In this document: positions 1-7,933 of the stretch, one piece after another
Layout of the letters: each line of letters opens with the position of its first letter
How positions within the stretch are numbered: the first letter of the stretch is position 1
Source of the DNA: Paenibacillus vini
GTDB taxonomy: Bacteria; Bacillota; Bacilli; Paenibacillales; Paenibacillaceae
Assembly (NCBI RefSeq): GCF_018403325.1
Contig: NZ_BOSL01000002.1
Span: 310,001 to 374,000 of the forward strand
Length of the DNA stretch: 64,000 nucleotides
Direction of reading: 5' to 3'
Made by a program: the position numbers and the translations under genes
The notes under the pieces: generated by a model
Seen by the model: the letters and a program-made list of their open reading frames with translations, nothing else
Told to the model about the DNA's origin: nothing
Database searches by the model: none

Positions 1-1
1 A

Positions 2-415
2 GCTGAAGTGGAGCGGGTCGGCAAAGAACGCAAGCTCTATTTCCTGGTGGATGTCTTGGAATATTTGCAAAAAGGCGGCCGGATCAGAAAATCCGCCGCG
101 ATTGTCGGCTCCCTGCTGAATATCAAGCCGATTCTGTCGGTGGATCAGGAGGGCAGCATCTACCCGGTCGATAAGGTGAGAGGCCAGAAGAAGGCCGTTT
201 CCAAAGTAATCGAATTGTTCATAAACGATTTGGGGGATCAAAAAGATTTGAACATCGCGGTTTGCGACGCCGTCAATCCGGAGGGCGCCGAGGAAATGAT
301 TCGCCTGATGTCGGAGCACTTCACTTTGCATGAGGTGGTTCGCACCAGCATTGGAGCCGTTGTCGGCACCCATGTGGGACCAGGCACCGTGGCCGTTTTC
401 GTTTGGCCAGCCTAA
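2..415 (+). CDS. DegV family protein, C-terminal part (5' truncated)
   Basis: The reading frame is open to the first base of the window, so this is the last ~138 residues of a protein that normally has about 280. DegV proteins bind a long-chain fatty acid and in Gram-positive bacteria can serve as FakB subunits that present fatty acids to the kinase FakA; whether this copy does so cannot be told here. The visible part carries the family pattern LEYLQKGGRI followed by GSLLNIKPIL, then the C-terminal GxVVGTHVGPG segment that closes the lipid pocket. It ends 70 bases before recG on the same strand with no terminator between them, so co-transcription is possible. The family call is secure; a role in phospholipid synthesis is inferred from relatives. 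Confidence 0.9.
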   Translation, partial: AEVERVGKERKLYFLVDVLEYLQKGGRIRKSAAIVGSLLNIKPILSVDQEGSIYPVDKVRGQKKAVSKVIELFINDLGDQKDLNIAVCDAVNPEGAEEMIRLMSEHFTLHEVVRTSIGAVVGTHVGPGTVAVFVWPA

Positions 416-485
416 AAGTTCGATGGAACCCATCAGGTTGTGGCGGGAAATACATCATCGGGCGCTTTAAAGTGAGGGATCAAAC

Positions 486-2531
486 GTGGATTTAAACGAA
501 ATCCCGGTAAGGCAAGTCAGCGGCGTGAGCGCTCTTAAAGCAGGAGAGCTTCACGCCTTTGGCGTCTTTACGGTAAATGATTTAATTGAATATTATCCGT
601 TTCGTTACGAGGATTACCGGCTTCGCTCTCTGACGGAAGCCAAGGACGGTGACAAGATCACGGTCCAGGCTAAAATTATGGGCGTTCCCGTGCTGCAGCG
701 GTACGGCAAGAAGTCGAGACTGACCTGTAAAATGGTTGCCGAGGATTGGATGTTTACGGCGACCTGGTTTAACCGCCACTTTTTGCGGGAGGAATTGACG
801 GCGGGGCGTGAAATTATTCTAACGGGAAAATGGGATATGCGGCGTAGCCAATTGACTGTGTCGGACTCGGAGTTTCCCGACAAAGGGACGCTGCGCAGCG
901 GCAGCCTGCAGCCTGTCTACTCCGTGGGCGGCAAGATCACGCAGGCCTGGATTCGCAAGACGATCGGACAGGCATTGACGCAGTACGGGGAGATGATTCC
1001 GGAGAATCTGCCTTCGGAATTGCTTCGGCAGTATGATCTGATGCCGCGCCGGCGGGCGATTCAACGCATTCATCAGCCGCAGGACAGCGAGGAAGGGCAG
1101 CTAGCCCGCCGCCGGATGGTGTATGAGGAGCTGTTTTTGTTCCAGCTCAAGCTGCAGGCGTACCGGGCGATGAATCATGAACGGATGGACGGCGTACGGC
1201 ACGAGGTCGAGAATGCGACGGTGCGCGAATTCGTGCGCAGCCTTCCGTTTGAGCTGACGGATGCGCAGAAGAAGGTGGAGCTGGAGATATTGCAGGACAT
1301 GCGTTCTCCTTATTGCATGAACCGGCTGCTGCAGGGCGACGTCGGCTCCGGCAAGACAGTCATCGCTGCTATCGCCTTGTTCGCCGCGGTTAAATCCGGG
1401 CACCAAGGCGCGTTCATGGTGCCGACCGAAATTTTGGCCGAGCAGCATGTCCGATCGCTGACCAAGCTGTTTGAGCCGTTCGGCATTACGGTCGGTTTGC
1501 TTACAGGCAGCGTGACCGGACGGCGGCGCAAGGATCTGCTGGCCTCGCTGCAGATGGGGATGACCGATATCATCGTCGGCACCCATGCGTTGATCCAGGA
1601 AGATGTCTTTTTCCGCTCGCTTAGCTTAGTCGTTACGGACGAGCAGCATCGCTTCGGGGTGAATCAGCGCAGCGTGTTGCGCCGCAAAGGATTTAATCCC
1701 GATGTGCTGACGATGACGGCGACGCCGATTCCGCGGACGCTCGCCATCACGGCCTTCGGGGATATGGATGTTTCAACGCTCTCGGAGCGGCCGAAAGGCA
1801 GGAAGCCGATTTCGACCTATTGGGTCAAGCACGGGATGATGGACCGGGTCCTCGGCTTCATTTCCCGCGAAATCTTGCTCGGACGACAAGCGTATCTGAT
1901 CTGTCCGCTGATCGAAGAGTCGGACAAGCTCGATGTGCAAAATGCAATCGACCTGTATGTGGGAATGCAGCAGGCTTTCCCGGATTTCAAGGTCGGCCTG
2001 CTGCACGGACGGATGTCGGCGGCGGAGAAGGACGAGGTAATGCGCTCGTTCTACGATAACGAGGTGCAGCTGCTCGTCTCGACGACGGTCGTCGAGGTCG
2101 GCGTCGACGTGCCTAACGCGACGCTGATGATCGTCATGGACGCCGACCGCTTCGGTCTGTCGCAGCTTCACCAGCTGCGAGGCCGGGTCGGGCGGGGGGA
2201 GCACGCGTCGTACTGCGTGCTCATCGCGGATCCGAAGTCGGAGGTCGGTCAGGAGCGGATGAAGGTCATGACCGACACGGACGACGGCTTCGAAGTGGCC
2301 CGGCGGGACCTGGAGCTGCGCGGTCCCGGGGATTTCTTCGGCACCAAGCAGAGCGGGGTGCCGGAATTCCGAATCGCGGACATGGTCAGCGATTTCAAGG
2401 TGCTGGAGACGGCGCGGGACGACGCCGCCCGGCTGGTGGGCGACCCGTCCTTCTGGACGTCGCCGGAATACGCGCCGCTGCGTACCTTCTTGCAGCGGGA
2501 GCAGATTTTGCAAGGCGAGCTGATCGATTAA
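486..2531 (+). CDS. recG: ATP-dependent DNA helicase RecG
   Basis: Superfamily 2 helicase that regresses stalled replication forks and remodels branched recombination intermediates. The 681 residues match the usual family length. An N-terminal wedge/OB-fold region (about 60-160) precedes the helicase core: Walker A GDVGSGKT near residue 284, DEQH box near 385, TATPIPRT near 412, and the motif VI region QLRGRVGRG near 561, followed by the RecG-specific C-terminal segment GPGDFFGTKQSG. The start is GTG at 486 behind GTGAGGGA. A strong terminator follows the stop. In many Bacillota recG sits beside genes for DegV-like and DAK-domain proteins, which fits the upstream neighbour. Confidence 0.97.
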   Translation: MDLNEIPVRQVSGVSALKAGELHAFGVFTVNDLIEYYPFRYEDYRLRSLTEAKDGDKITVQAKIMGVPVLQRYGKKSRLTCKMVAEDWMFTATWFNRHFLREELTAGREIILTGKWDMRRSQLTVSDSEFPDKGTLRSGSLQPVYSVGGKITQAWIRKTIGQALTQYGEMIPENLPSELLRQYDLMPRRRAIQRIHQPQDSEEGQLARRRMVYEELFLFQLKLQAYRAMNHERMDGVRHEVENATVREFVRSLPFELTDAQKKVELEILQDMRSPYCMNRLLQGDVGSGKTVIAAIALFAAVKSGHQGAFMVPTEILAEQHVRSLTKLFEPFGITVGLLTGSVTGRRRKDLLASLQMGMTDIIVGTHALIQEDVFFRSLSLVVTDEQHRFGVNQRSVLRRKGFNPDVLTMTATPIPRTLAITAFGDMDVSTLSERPKGRKPISTYWVKHGMMDRVLGFISREILLGRQAYLICPLIEESDKLDVQNAIDLYVGMQQAFPDFKVGLLHGRMSAAEKDEVMRSFYDNEVQLLVSTTVVEVGVDVPNATLMIVMDADRFGLSQLHQLRGRVGRGEHASYCVLIADPKSEVGQERMKVMTDTDDGFEVARRDLELRGPGDFFGTKQSGVPEFRIADMVSDFKVLETARDDAARLVGDPSFWTSPEYAPLRTFLQREQILQGELID

Positions 2532-2581
2532 TTTTAACTTCATATTATAATAGAAGAAATTTTACTTGGATTTAACATAGA

Positions 2582-2617
2582 GGAACCGGCGACGTTGCAT
2601 GTCGCCGGTTCTTTTTG
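2582..2617 (+). terminator. Rho-independent terminator after recG
   Basis: GGAACCGGCGAC and GTCGCCGGTTC flank a GTTGCAT loop and are followed by a run of T. It lies between recG and the convergent gene at 2623-3102 and may act in both directions. Confidence 0.85.
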
Positions 2618-2622
2618 CGGTG

Positions 2623-3102
2623 TTATTGGACCTCAACAAGGAAATAATAATCGGCCTGACCTTGGTCCAGGAACCATTCGCAGTGAATGCTATACAAGTA
2701 TTGCCCCTTGGTTTCGGGCACGATATACGAATCCCCGCTGAAATCTTTACTTGTATTGGTTAATGTAAATTCTTTGATTCCCTGCGGGGCTGTCGTATCT
2801 ATTACGGAGCCTGCCGGAACAATGGCCGCTTTCAATTCAGGGATGGAGGCGTCCACACTTACACAACTTCCCGGTGACGGGCACCAGCTATAACCCCCTC
2901 TGGCGACCTCGATGGCAGTCCCGTTAATCGAAATAGCCGGCAAAGGCGGTTGCTCCTCCTTCACCCATTTTGAACGGATGGCCTGATTAAAGGAGGACGG
3001 GTCCTCTGAGTCACGGCTTTGGTTGCCGACGATATATCCGAGACCGAATGTACAGGCCAGCACCATTAATGCGATTAGCGAGAGCAGCATTCTTTTTTTC
3101 AT
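2623..3102 (-). CDS. secreted or membrane-anchored protein of unknown function
   Basis: A 159-residue protein that I do not recognise by name. It begins with two lysines and an arginine, then a hydrophobic helix (about residues 5-26), so it is exported and either processed or held by an uncleaved anchor. The C-terminal ~110 residues form a presumably extracellular domain with two close cysteines (SWCPSPGSC), which could form a disulfide, and alternating hydrophobic residues that suggest a beta-sandwich. Small exported Bacillota proteins with an aromatic-Cys element like this are common and mostly uncharacterised. It is a single gene convergent with recG. Confidence 0.7.
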   Translation of the reverse strand: MKKRMLLSLIALMVLACTFGLGYIVGNQSRDSEDPSSFNQAIRSKWVKEEQPPLPAISINGTAIEVARGGYSWCPSPGSCVSVDASIPELKAAIVPAGSVIDTTAPQGIKEFTLTNTSKDFSGDSYIVPETKGQYLYSIHCEWFLDQGQADYYFLVEVQ

Positions 3103-3204
3103 TCCATACCCTCCTTTTCTATTTCCGACGAAGAAAGGACACTAATTGTTCCAGGCCTCTTTCACGAAAAATCATTCAAACGGGCCCTTGGAAAATAGTT
3201 GTGC

Positions 3205-3233
3205 ACTATGGACAGCCTGCCGCTCATATATTA
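3205..3233 (+). promoter_or_regulatory. SigK-like sporulation promoter
   Basis: CATATATTA at 3225-3233 fits the mother-cell SigK -10 pattern CATAnnnTA, with an AC dinucleotide at 3205-3206 about 18 bases upstream matching the short SigK -35. It is 37 bases before the spoVIF-like start and supports late sporulation expression. SigK sites are short, so chance matches occur. Confidence 0.45.
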
Positions 3234-3269
3234 GAGAGAAGGCCTAAGGAACGGGAGGTGTAAGCGCCT

Positions 3270-3557
3270 TTGAGTTATCAACAATATGGAATCAGTCCGC
3301 AGCTGGTGGAGCGGATTAAACTGAAAATGAAAAATCCGGCTACCAAGGAGCGCGTCAAAAAACTGGTGGAGGGATTGACTAAATCCGACCTGCAGGACCG
3401 CATGAAGGTCAGACGGCTTGTTAAATCGGCGGCTACCTTGCTGAATGAACGGTTGACCGGGGTTCAGGAAGAGCAGATCGTTCAATTTGTTATTGCCCAA
3501 AAAATCGATCCGAAAAGCACGCTTCATTTAATCAAGCTGTGGGGAATGTTTCGTTAA
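3270..3557 (+). CDS. spoVIF: stage VI sporulation protein F-like
   Basis: A 95-residue, basic, wholly helical protein that resembles the SpoVIF (YjcC) family, about 90 residues in Bacillus, which is made in the mother cell and supports GerE-dependent late coat gene expression. The recognisable part is the central KVRRLVKSAATLLNERLT and EEQIVQFVI region, corresponding to the RxLI-xxx-LAxxRV and EDQIV pattern of the family. Translation starts at TTG 3270 behind GGGAGGTG. A SigK-like promoter lies just upstream and a terminator just downstream, so it is monocistronic. The family call is likely but rests on short similarity that I judged by eye. Confidence 0.65.
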   Translation: MSYQQYGISPQLVERIKLKMKNPATKERVKKLVEGLTKSDLQDRMKVRRLVKSAATLLNERLTGVQEEQIVQFVIAQKIDPKSTLHLIKLWGMFR

Positions 3558-3591
3558 TAGTTTATTTCGGTGTGTTAAGGGCAGAGTCGGA

Positions 3592-3620
3592 CAGCCGGAG
3601 AAATCCGGCTGATTTTTTTT
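3592..3620 (+). terminator. terminator after spoVIF-like gene
   Basis: AGCCGG and CCGGCT separate an AGAAAT loop, followed by GA and eight T. Confidence 0.85.
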
Positions 3621-3708
3621 AACCTCGGGCATAAGCCTGTTTTACGCTGAGTTAATGATCCGGGGATAATGCGGCTTGCATTTACCGGATTACTGTTGTA
3701 TTTTTAAA

Positions 3709-3728
3709 TTGACATGACAGTAGGTCAA
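3709..3728. promoter_or_regulatory. inverted repeat before tetR, possible TetR operator
   Basis: TTGAC-N10-GTCAA, 25 bases before the TetR-type start codon. The size and position suit an autoregulatory TetR operator. Only five bases per arm are symmetric, so this is tentative. Confidence 0.4.
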
Positions 3729-3752
3729 AATAAAAAATCTGGAGGCCAATGA

Positions 3753-4424
3753 ATGACTCCACGGACCAAAGAGCAAAATGAACAAATTCGTATCCGGCGA
3801 ATGGCCCAAATTTTAAAAGCCGCCGCGGATGTGTACCTAGACAAGGGCATGCTAATGGAGATCCGGGATGTTGCCGCGGAAGCGGGTCTGGGATATGGGA
3901 CGGTATATCATTACTATAAAAATAAAGCCGATTTGCTGAATGATTTGTTATCTCAGGCGATTGAACGGGCTGGAAAGATTTTGGGTGTTTCGTCCGTGGG
4001 GGCAGCGGCCGCAGCGGGAGGGAGCGGCTCGATCGGCCGGATAAGACCGATTGCAGCCATGCCGGCCGGTCCGAAATCTTGCAGGGAGCTTGCAGGGATG
4101 CTGCTGGCATCCTGGGCGGACGACCATGCCTTATATTTGGCCTGCCAGCTGGGCGCCGATCATTTCCGGACGCTGCCCCAGGCGGAAGCGGAGCAGCTTT
4201 CGGCCGCATACCGTGAGCAGGTGCTGCTACCGCTGGCCAGCCTGATGTCCCCGGCTGATGCGGCTACGAATGGAGCCGACTCCGGGCATTCGCCTCCGGA
4301 TGATCCCGGCCCGGGACGGCAGGCGGAATGGCTGCTCGCCGCGCTGGCGGGCTGCGCTTTGCCGTCGATCCGCCGCGGAACACTGCATAAAGAGGCGGAA
4401 CAAATTATAAGGTTTCTATTTTAA
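3753..4424 (+). CDS. TetR/AcrR family transcriptional regulator
   Basis: 223 residues. The N-terminal ~60 form the TetR helix-turn-helix: RRMAQILKAAADVYLDKG, then IRDVAAEAGLGYGTVYHYYKNKADLLNDLL, with the YxYYKxK recognition helix and following helix clearly kept. The C-terminal ligand domain is rich in Ala, Gly and Pro, with loops around residues 80-100 and 165-185 that look loosely ordered, and resembles no ligand class I can name. The start is ATG 3753 behind CTGGAGG. The gene is 46 bases before map on the same strand, so it may regulate itself (see the inverted repeat upstream) or influence map; no other target is visible. Confidence 0.9.
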   Translation: MTPRTKEQNEQIRIRRMAQILKAAADVYLDKGMLMEIRDVAAEAGLGYGTVYHYYKNKADLLNDLLSQAIERAGKILGVSSVGAAAAAGGSGSIGRIRPIAAMPAGPKSCRELAGMLLASWADDHALYLACQLGADHFRTLPQAEAEQLSAAYREQVLLPLASLMSPADAATNGADSGHSPPDDPGPGRQAEWLLAALAGCALPSIRRGTLHKEAEQIIRFLF

Positions 4425-4470
4425 CCGGTTTACCGGCATTATTTAGATTATAGAGTGGAGCGAAGGCCAA

Positions 4471-5217
4471 ATGATTATATTGAAATCGCCAAGAGAAATT
4501 GAAGAGATGAAGGCGGCGAACCAGATTGTGGCGGATTGTCACCGGGAGGTTAAGAAGCTGATCCAACCGGGTATCAGCACCCTGGAAATTAATGATTTTG
4601 TCGCGAGACATATCACGAAGCTGGGCGGCAAACAGTTTACCAAAGGCTATAACGGATTTCCTGCCGAAACCTGCACCTCAGTCAATGACGTAGTGGCCCA
4701 CGGTTTTCCTTCTTCGGAACCGCTGCAGGAAGGCGATCTGCTCAAGCTGGATATCGTGGCGCAATACGGCGGCTGGTTTGGGGATTCGTGCTGGTGCTAT
4801 ACGATCGGTAAACCTGGCCCTGACGTGGAAAAGTTACTTAAAATAACGAAGGAATGCCTGGAGCTCGGCATCTCCAAAGCGGTTCCCGGCAACCGGCTCG
4901 GAGACATTACATCGGCGATTCAGACCCACGCGGAATCGAACGGCTATTCCGTCGTCCGCGATTTACTTGCCCATGGCATAGGCAGAACGCTGCACGAGGA
5001 ACCGAACTACGAACATGTAGGGGTGGCCGGGAAGGGAATTCGCCTTAAGGAAGGCATGGTGTTTACGATCGAGCCGATGATCAACGAAGGCACCTTCCGC
5101 ATTTCGATCGACGAGGATGGGTGGACCGCCAGAACGGCGGACGGTAAACTATCGGCTCAGTTTGAGCATACGATTGCGTTGACCCAGGACGGGCCGCTCA
5201 TTTTGACGGCTCAATAG
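4471..5217 (+). CDS. map: methionine aminopeptidase, type I
   Basis: Removes the initiator methionine from nascent proteins in the cytosol, using a two-metal centre. The 248 residues are the type I length without the N-terminal zinc-finger extension. All five metal ligands are present: Asp94 (LKLDIV), Asp105 (FGDSCW), His168 (LLAHGIG), Glu201 (TIEPM) and Glu232 (FEHT). It is not in the secY-adk-map ribosomal context, so it probably is the second, YflG-type map copy found in bacilli. The start is ATG 4471 behind GGAGCGAAGG. A terminator follows. Confidence 0.95.
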   Translation: MIILKSPREIEEMKAANQIVADCHREVKKLIQPGISTLEINDFVARHITKLGGKQFTKGYNGFPAETCTSVNDVVAHGFPSSEPLQEGDLLKLDIVAQYGGWFGDSCWCYTIGKPGPDVEKLLKITKECLELGISKAVPGNRLGDITSAIQTHAESNGYSVVRDLLAHGIGRTLHEEPNYEHVGVAGKGIRLKEGMVFTIEPMINEGTFRISIDEDGWTARTADGKLSAQFEHTIALTQDGPLILTAQ

Positions 5218-5297
5218 CTGCCTGGCGGGGGTTCGCTTTCCTGCCGTCCTAAGCTTAAGCTTAGACTGGAATCTTTAATCACATAGAACTTTGCACC

Positions 5298-5338
5298 TTA
5301 AAACGGCTGAGACCTTAAATGTCTTCGGCCGTTTTTTC
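5298..5338 (+). terminator. terminator after map
   Basis: AAAACGGCTGAGAC and GTCTTCGGCCGTTTT pair imperfectly around CTTAAAT, with a final T run. Confidence 0.8.
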
Positions 5339-5400
5339 TATGCTGGGAGCCCATTTTTTGCAGCAGGATTACGATATCCAGCAATAACCTGTTGTCAAAG

Positions 5401-5444
5401 CGAATATTTGTTCGTATTATGAATATAATAAGAACAAATGTTCC
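5401..5444 (+). promoter_or_regulatory. two LexA (SOS) boxes flanking a -10 element
   Basis: CGAATATTTGTTCG at 5401-5414 and AGAACAAATGTTCC at 5431-5444 each match the Gram-positive LexA box CGAAC-N4-GTTCG with one or two deviations. TATAAT at 5424-5429 lies between them, so LexA on either box would cover the promoter of the following polymerase operon. This makes the operon a member of the DNA-damage regulon. Confidence 0.85.
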
Positions 5445-5501
5445 GTTTTAGTGCGGAAACTCGGTTTGCGGGTATCACAAGCTTTTATGGAGGGGTCACC
5501 T

Positions 5502-6755
5502 ATGTCAAAACAAATCTTTTTAATCGATGGACAGTCCTTTTATGCTTCGGTGGAGAAGGCAGCTCACCCGGAGTATCACAACAAGCCTGTTGCTGTGGGC
5601 GACCCTTCAAGGCTAAACGGTATTGTGCTGGCGGCTTGTCCCATCGCCAAATCCCGCGGCGTGACGACCGCTTCGCGAGTCGGTGAAGCGCTGGCGAAAT
5701 GCCCGGATCTGGTTGTGATTCGGCCCCGAATGCGGACGTATATTCAAATCTCGCTTCTGATTACGGAAATTTTTGAATCGTATACGGATCTTGTGGAGCC
5801 GTTCAGCATTGACGAACAATTTCTGGATGTTACCGGCTCGCTTGGTTATTTCGGATCTCCTTATGAGATGGCTAAGATAATCCAGGACCATGTTCTTGTA
5901 TCGACCGGCGTCTGGACGAGGGTGGGGATCGGCCCTACGAAGGTACTGGCTAAAATGGCGACCGATAATTATGCGAAGAAAATGCCCGAAGGTATATTTG
6001 AGCTTTCATTCGAGAAGCTGGAGTCCACCCTTTGGAAGCTGCCCGTAAATCACATGTTCATGGTCGCCTCCGCGATGACCCGTCATTTTACCCGGATGGG
6101 CCTGTACTGCATCGGGGATATTGCGCGTTTGGAGCTCGCTGAGTTTAAGCGGCGGATGCGGCGGGAAATGGGCAAGCAGAGCGATATTCAGGCGGAGTAT
6201 TACTGGCAAACCGCACGCGGAATCGATCCGAGCCCTGTCGTTTCGGGAATACGCCATCAATTGAAATCGGTCAGCCACGGCAAGGCGCTTCGCTGGAATC
6301 TGTATTCCAGGCTTAGGGACATTGAAATCGTCCTGCTCGAATTGGTGGTGGAGGTATGCCGCCGCACAAGGCAGCATCATTTCCTGGGCGGCGTGGTTTC
6401 CGTTTCGGCCGTGGAGACGGATGGCACGCGTTCCTCTTCCTTTAGCCGGCAGATGACGCTGTCGGAGCCGACGTCCCTGACTCATGAGGTTGCCGCCGCC
6501 GTCCATAAGCTGTTTAAGAAGCACTGGGGAGGGCTGCCGGTCAGTAACTTGAGCGTATCATTATCCCAACTGACCGAAGACAGCACTATGCAGCTTACTT
6601 TGTTTGATAACCGGCCCCGTGCCTATGCTAAAGAGCGGGCTATCGACAGCATCAAAGACCGCTACGGGAGCAGTGCGATCATCCACGCTTCTTCGCTGAC
6701 GGAAGCCGGCGTCGCGCGGGAAAGAGCCGGGCAAATTGGGGGGCATTACAAATGA
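5502..6755 (+). CDS. Y-family DNA polymerase (UvrX/YqjW-like), SOS-induced
   Basis: Translesion DNA polymerase that copies damaged template at the cost of fidelity. The 417 residues match the UvrX/YqjW (PolY2) branch of bacilli rather than DinB. Catalytic carboxylates are visible: Asp9 in LIDGQSFYASVE, and Asp104-Glu105 in SIDEQFLDV. The thumb helix-hairpin-helix (GIGPTKVLAKMATD) and the little-finger region follow. The start is ATG 5502, eight bases after GGAGGGGT; an in-frame GTG 51 bases upstream would overlap the operator region and is unlikely. Two LexA boxes sit upstream, and the stop overlaps the next start by four bases, so the pair is translationally coupled. Confidence 0.92.
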   Translation: MSKQIFLIDGQSFYASVEKAAHPEYHNKPVAVGDPSRLNGIVLAACPIAKSRGVTTASRVGEALAKCPDLVVIRPRMRTYIQISLLITEIFESYTDLVEPFSIDEQFLDVTGSLGYFGSPYEMAKIIQDHVLVSTGVWTRVGIGPTKVLAKMATDNYAKKMPEGIFELSFEKLESTLWKLPVNHMFMVASAMTRHFTRMGLYCIGDIARLELAEFKRRMRREMGKQSDIQAEYYWQTARGIDPSPVVSGIRHQLKSVSHGKALRWNLYSRLRDIEIVLLELVVEVCRRTRQHHFLGGVVSVSAVETDGTRSSSFSRQMTLSEPTSLTHEVAAAVHKLFKKHWGGLPVSNLSVSLSQLTEDSTMQLTLFDNRPRAYAKERAIDSIKDRYGSSAIIHASSLTEAGVARERAGQIGGHYK

Positions 6756-7243
6756 GCAAGCTTGACGGGAATGAGCGGTGGAAGTCCAAGATGCTGCTGA
6801 CCGAGCACGCTGAGCAGTATGAAGACCAGCATCGGTCTCAGGGAAGCAGCATTATTACCGCGGAAGAACGAAGGCTGCTCCGCGACTACACCCTGTTGCC
6901 TCACATGGAGAAGATGGTGCAGAAGAGCATTTCCGATGTGGAGTACTCCAACAACCTTTTCAAGCGTCTGCATCTTATGGTGAATCAGTACATTCTGAAT
7001 CGGATCATCGGGGATTCCTATAAATTACGACGCGAGCTTAAACAACGGAATATCCGAATTCTTAACGAAGAGCAGGCGGATATGGTGGTCTATTACCATT
7101 ATTATTGCCGGGGATACCAGGAACGTTTCGGCATGACCCGGGATGTGATGCGGTCCGAGATCAGCCTGCGGCTGACAAAATACTCCTCGGAATTGGTCGC
7201 ATTGCTGAAAGAACAAGCCAAAGAATCGGGAAAGACGCTCTGA
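6752..7243 (+). CDS. unrecognised helical protein, partner of the SOS polymerase
   Basis: 163 residues, no signal peptide or membrane segment, strongly helical and charged throughout. The start ATG overlaps the polymerase stop (ATGA at 6752-6755), so it is made with the polymerase after DNA damage. In phage and bacilli the equivalent slot is often held by a YolD-like protein, but I do not see the YolD pattern here. A tyrosine-rich stretch VVYYHYYCRGYQERFG (about 110-125) stands out. It might be a polymerase accessory or stability factor; this is inferred only from coupling. A terminator follows immediately. Confidence 0.8.
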   Translation: MSKLDGNERWKSKMLLTEHAEQYEDQHRSQGSSIITAEERRLLRDYTLLPHMEKMVQKSISDVEYSNNLFKRLHLMVNQYILNRIIGDSYKLRRELKQRNIRILNEEQADMVVYYHYYCRGYQERFGMTRDVMRSEISLRLTKYSSELVALLKEQAKESGKTL

Positions 7244-7254
7244 ATAGCATCCGT

Positions 7255-7280
7255 GAACAGCTGAATAGCTGTTCTTTTTT
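7255..7280 (+). terminator. terminator of the SOS operon
   Basis: GAACAGCT-GAAT-AGCTGTTC followed by six T: an eight-base perfect stem with a tetraloop. Confidence 0.92.
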
Positions 7281-7933
7281 GCATTTAGGGTCCCAATCAA
7301 GAATAATTCCGGGTTGCAAACGGGACAGAAAGGCGAAGAAATTCCACCTGAAACTGGGAAATTAGTCACCAATTTGGGCGATAAGGGCATGGTCCGTAAT
7401 TGGAGTGAAATTCAAGTAAGTAACCAATAGGCCCATTATGGGACCAGGGTATCTTTTTTGTTAAGTTGGATGTAATTTCCATATCAGCGAAAATCCGCGT
7501 CGTTAAGCGATTTTCTAACATGACTTTGGTATCAATTCTGTAACCTTTATGGAAAAGGGTGTAAAAATAGATCGAAACTTCGAAATCTTTCGTGCGTCTA
7601 ATAAGGGCGAAAGGCGCAAGCACCCCGTTCCATGAAAACAATGAATTGGAAACCGCTCATGGAATGTGGGGTTTTTCAGACTAACTTTCATAAAATGAGA
7701 AGGGCGCGGCGGGACAAATGGTGTTTTCCTGATTATGGGAAATATGGGCCACAATGCAGACAGGTCCCGGGGAAAGGACCCAGGAACAAAACACTTCCAT
7801 TAGCCTAGTTACATTATGGGTTCACTTGGTTAATGATAGAAGTAATTTGAAGAGTGGAGGTGCGTGAGGGACCGTAACCGTACTGTTCATCGCCTGCATA
7901 CAAAAAAATAGCGAGGTGAAAAATTAAAGACCG
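7281..7933. other. 650-base stretch without a credible gene
   Basis: No reading frame here has a ribosome binding site together with protein-like composition. What it holds: a terminator-like hairpin at 7623-7676; a short hairpin GGTCC-N8-GGACC near 7763-7780; and three copies of ATTATGGG at 7435, 7732 and 7813. The last ~120 bases are the likely promoter and leader of the polysaccharide locus, with AGCGAGGTGA before the start at 7934. I could not match any part to a riboswitch family. Confidence 0.6.
7623..7676 (+). terminator. terminator-like hairpin upstream of the polysaccharide locus
   Basis: CCCC and TTCCATGA (7623-7635) pair with TCATGGAA and GGGG (7657-7671) around a ~21-base loop, with a small internal bulge, followed by five T. 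It is 258 bases before the next start, so it could end an unannotated small RNA or be the expression platform of a leader attenuator. Confidence 0.55.

Noticed and set aside
7560-7680. Possible c-di-GMP-I riboswitch before the polysaccharide locus (GGCGAAAGGCGCAAGCACC resembles parts of the aptamer)
   Set aside because: The required first stem and the ordered GGGCAAACC, GACGCAAAGCC and GGTAGCGGGG blocks are not all present, so the likeness is fragmentary.
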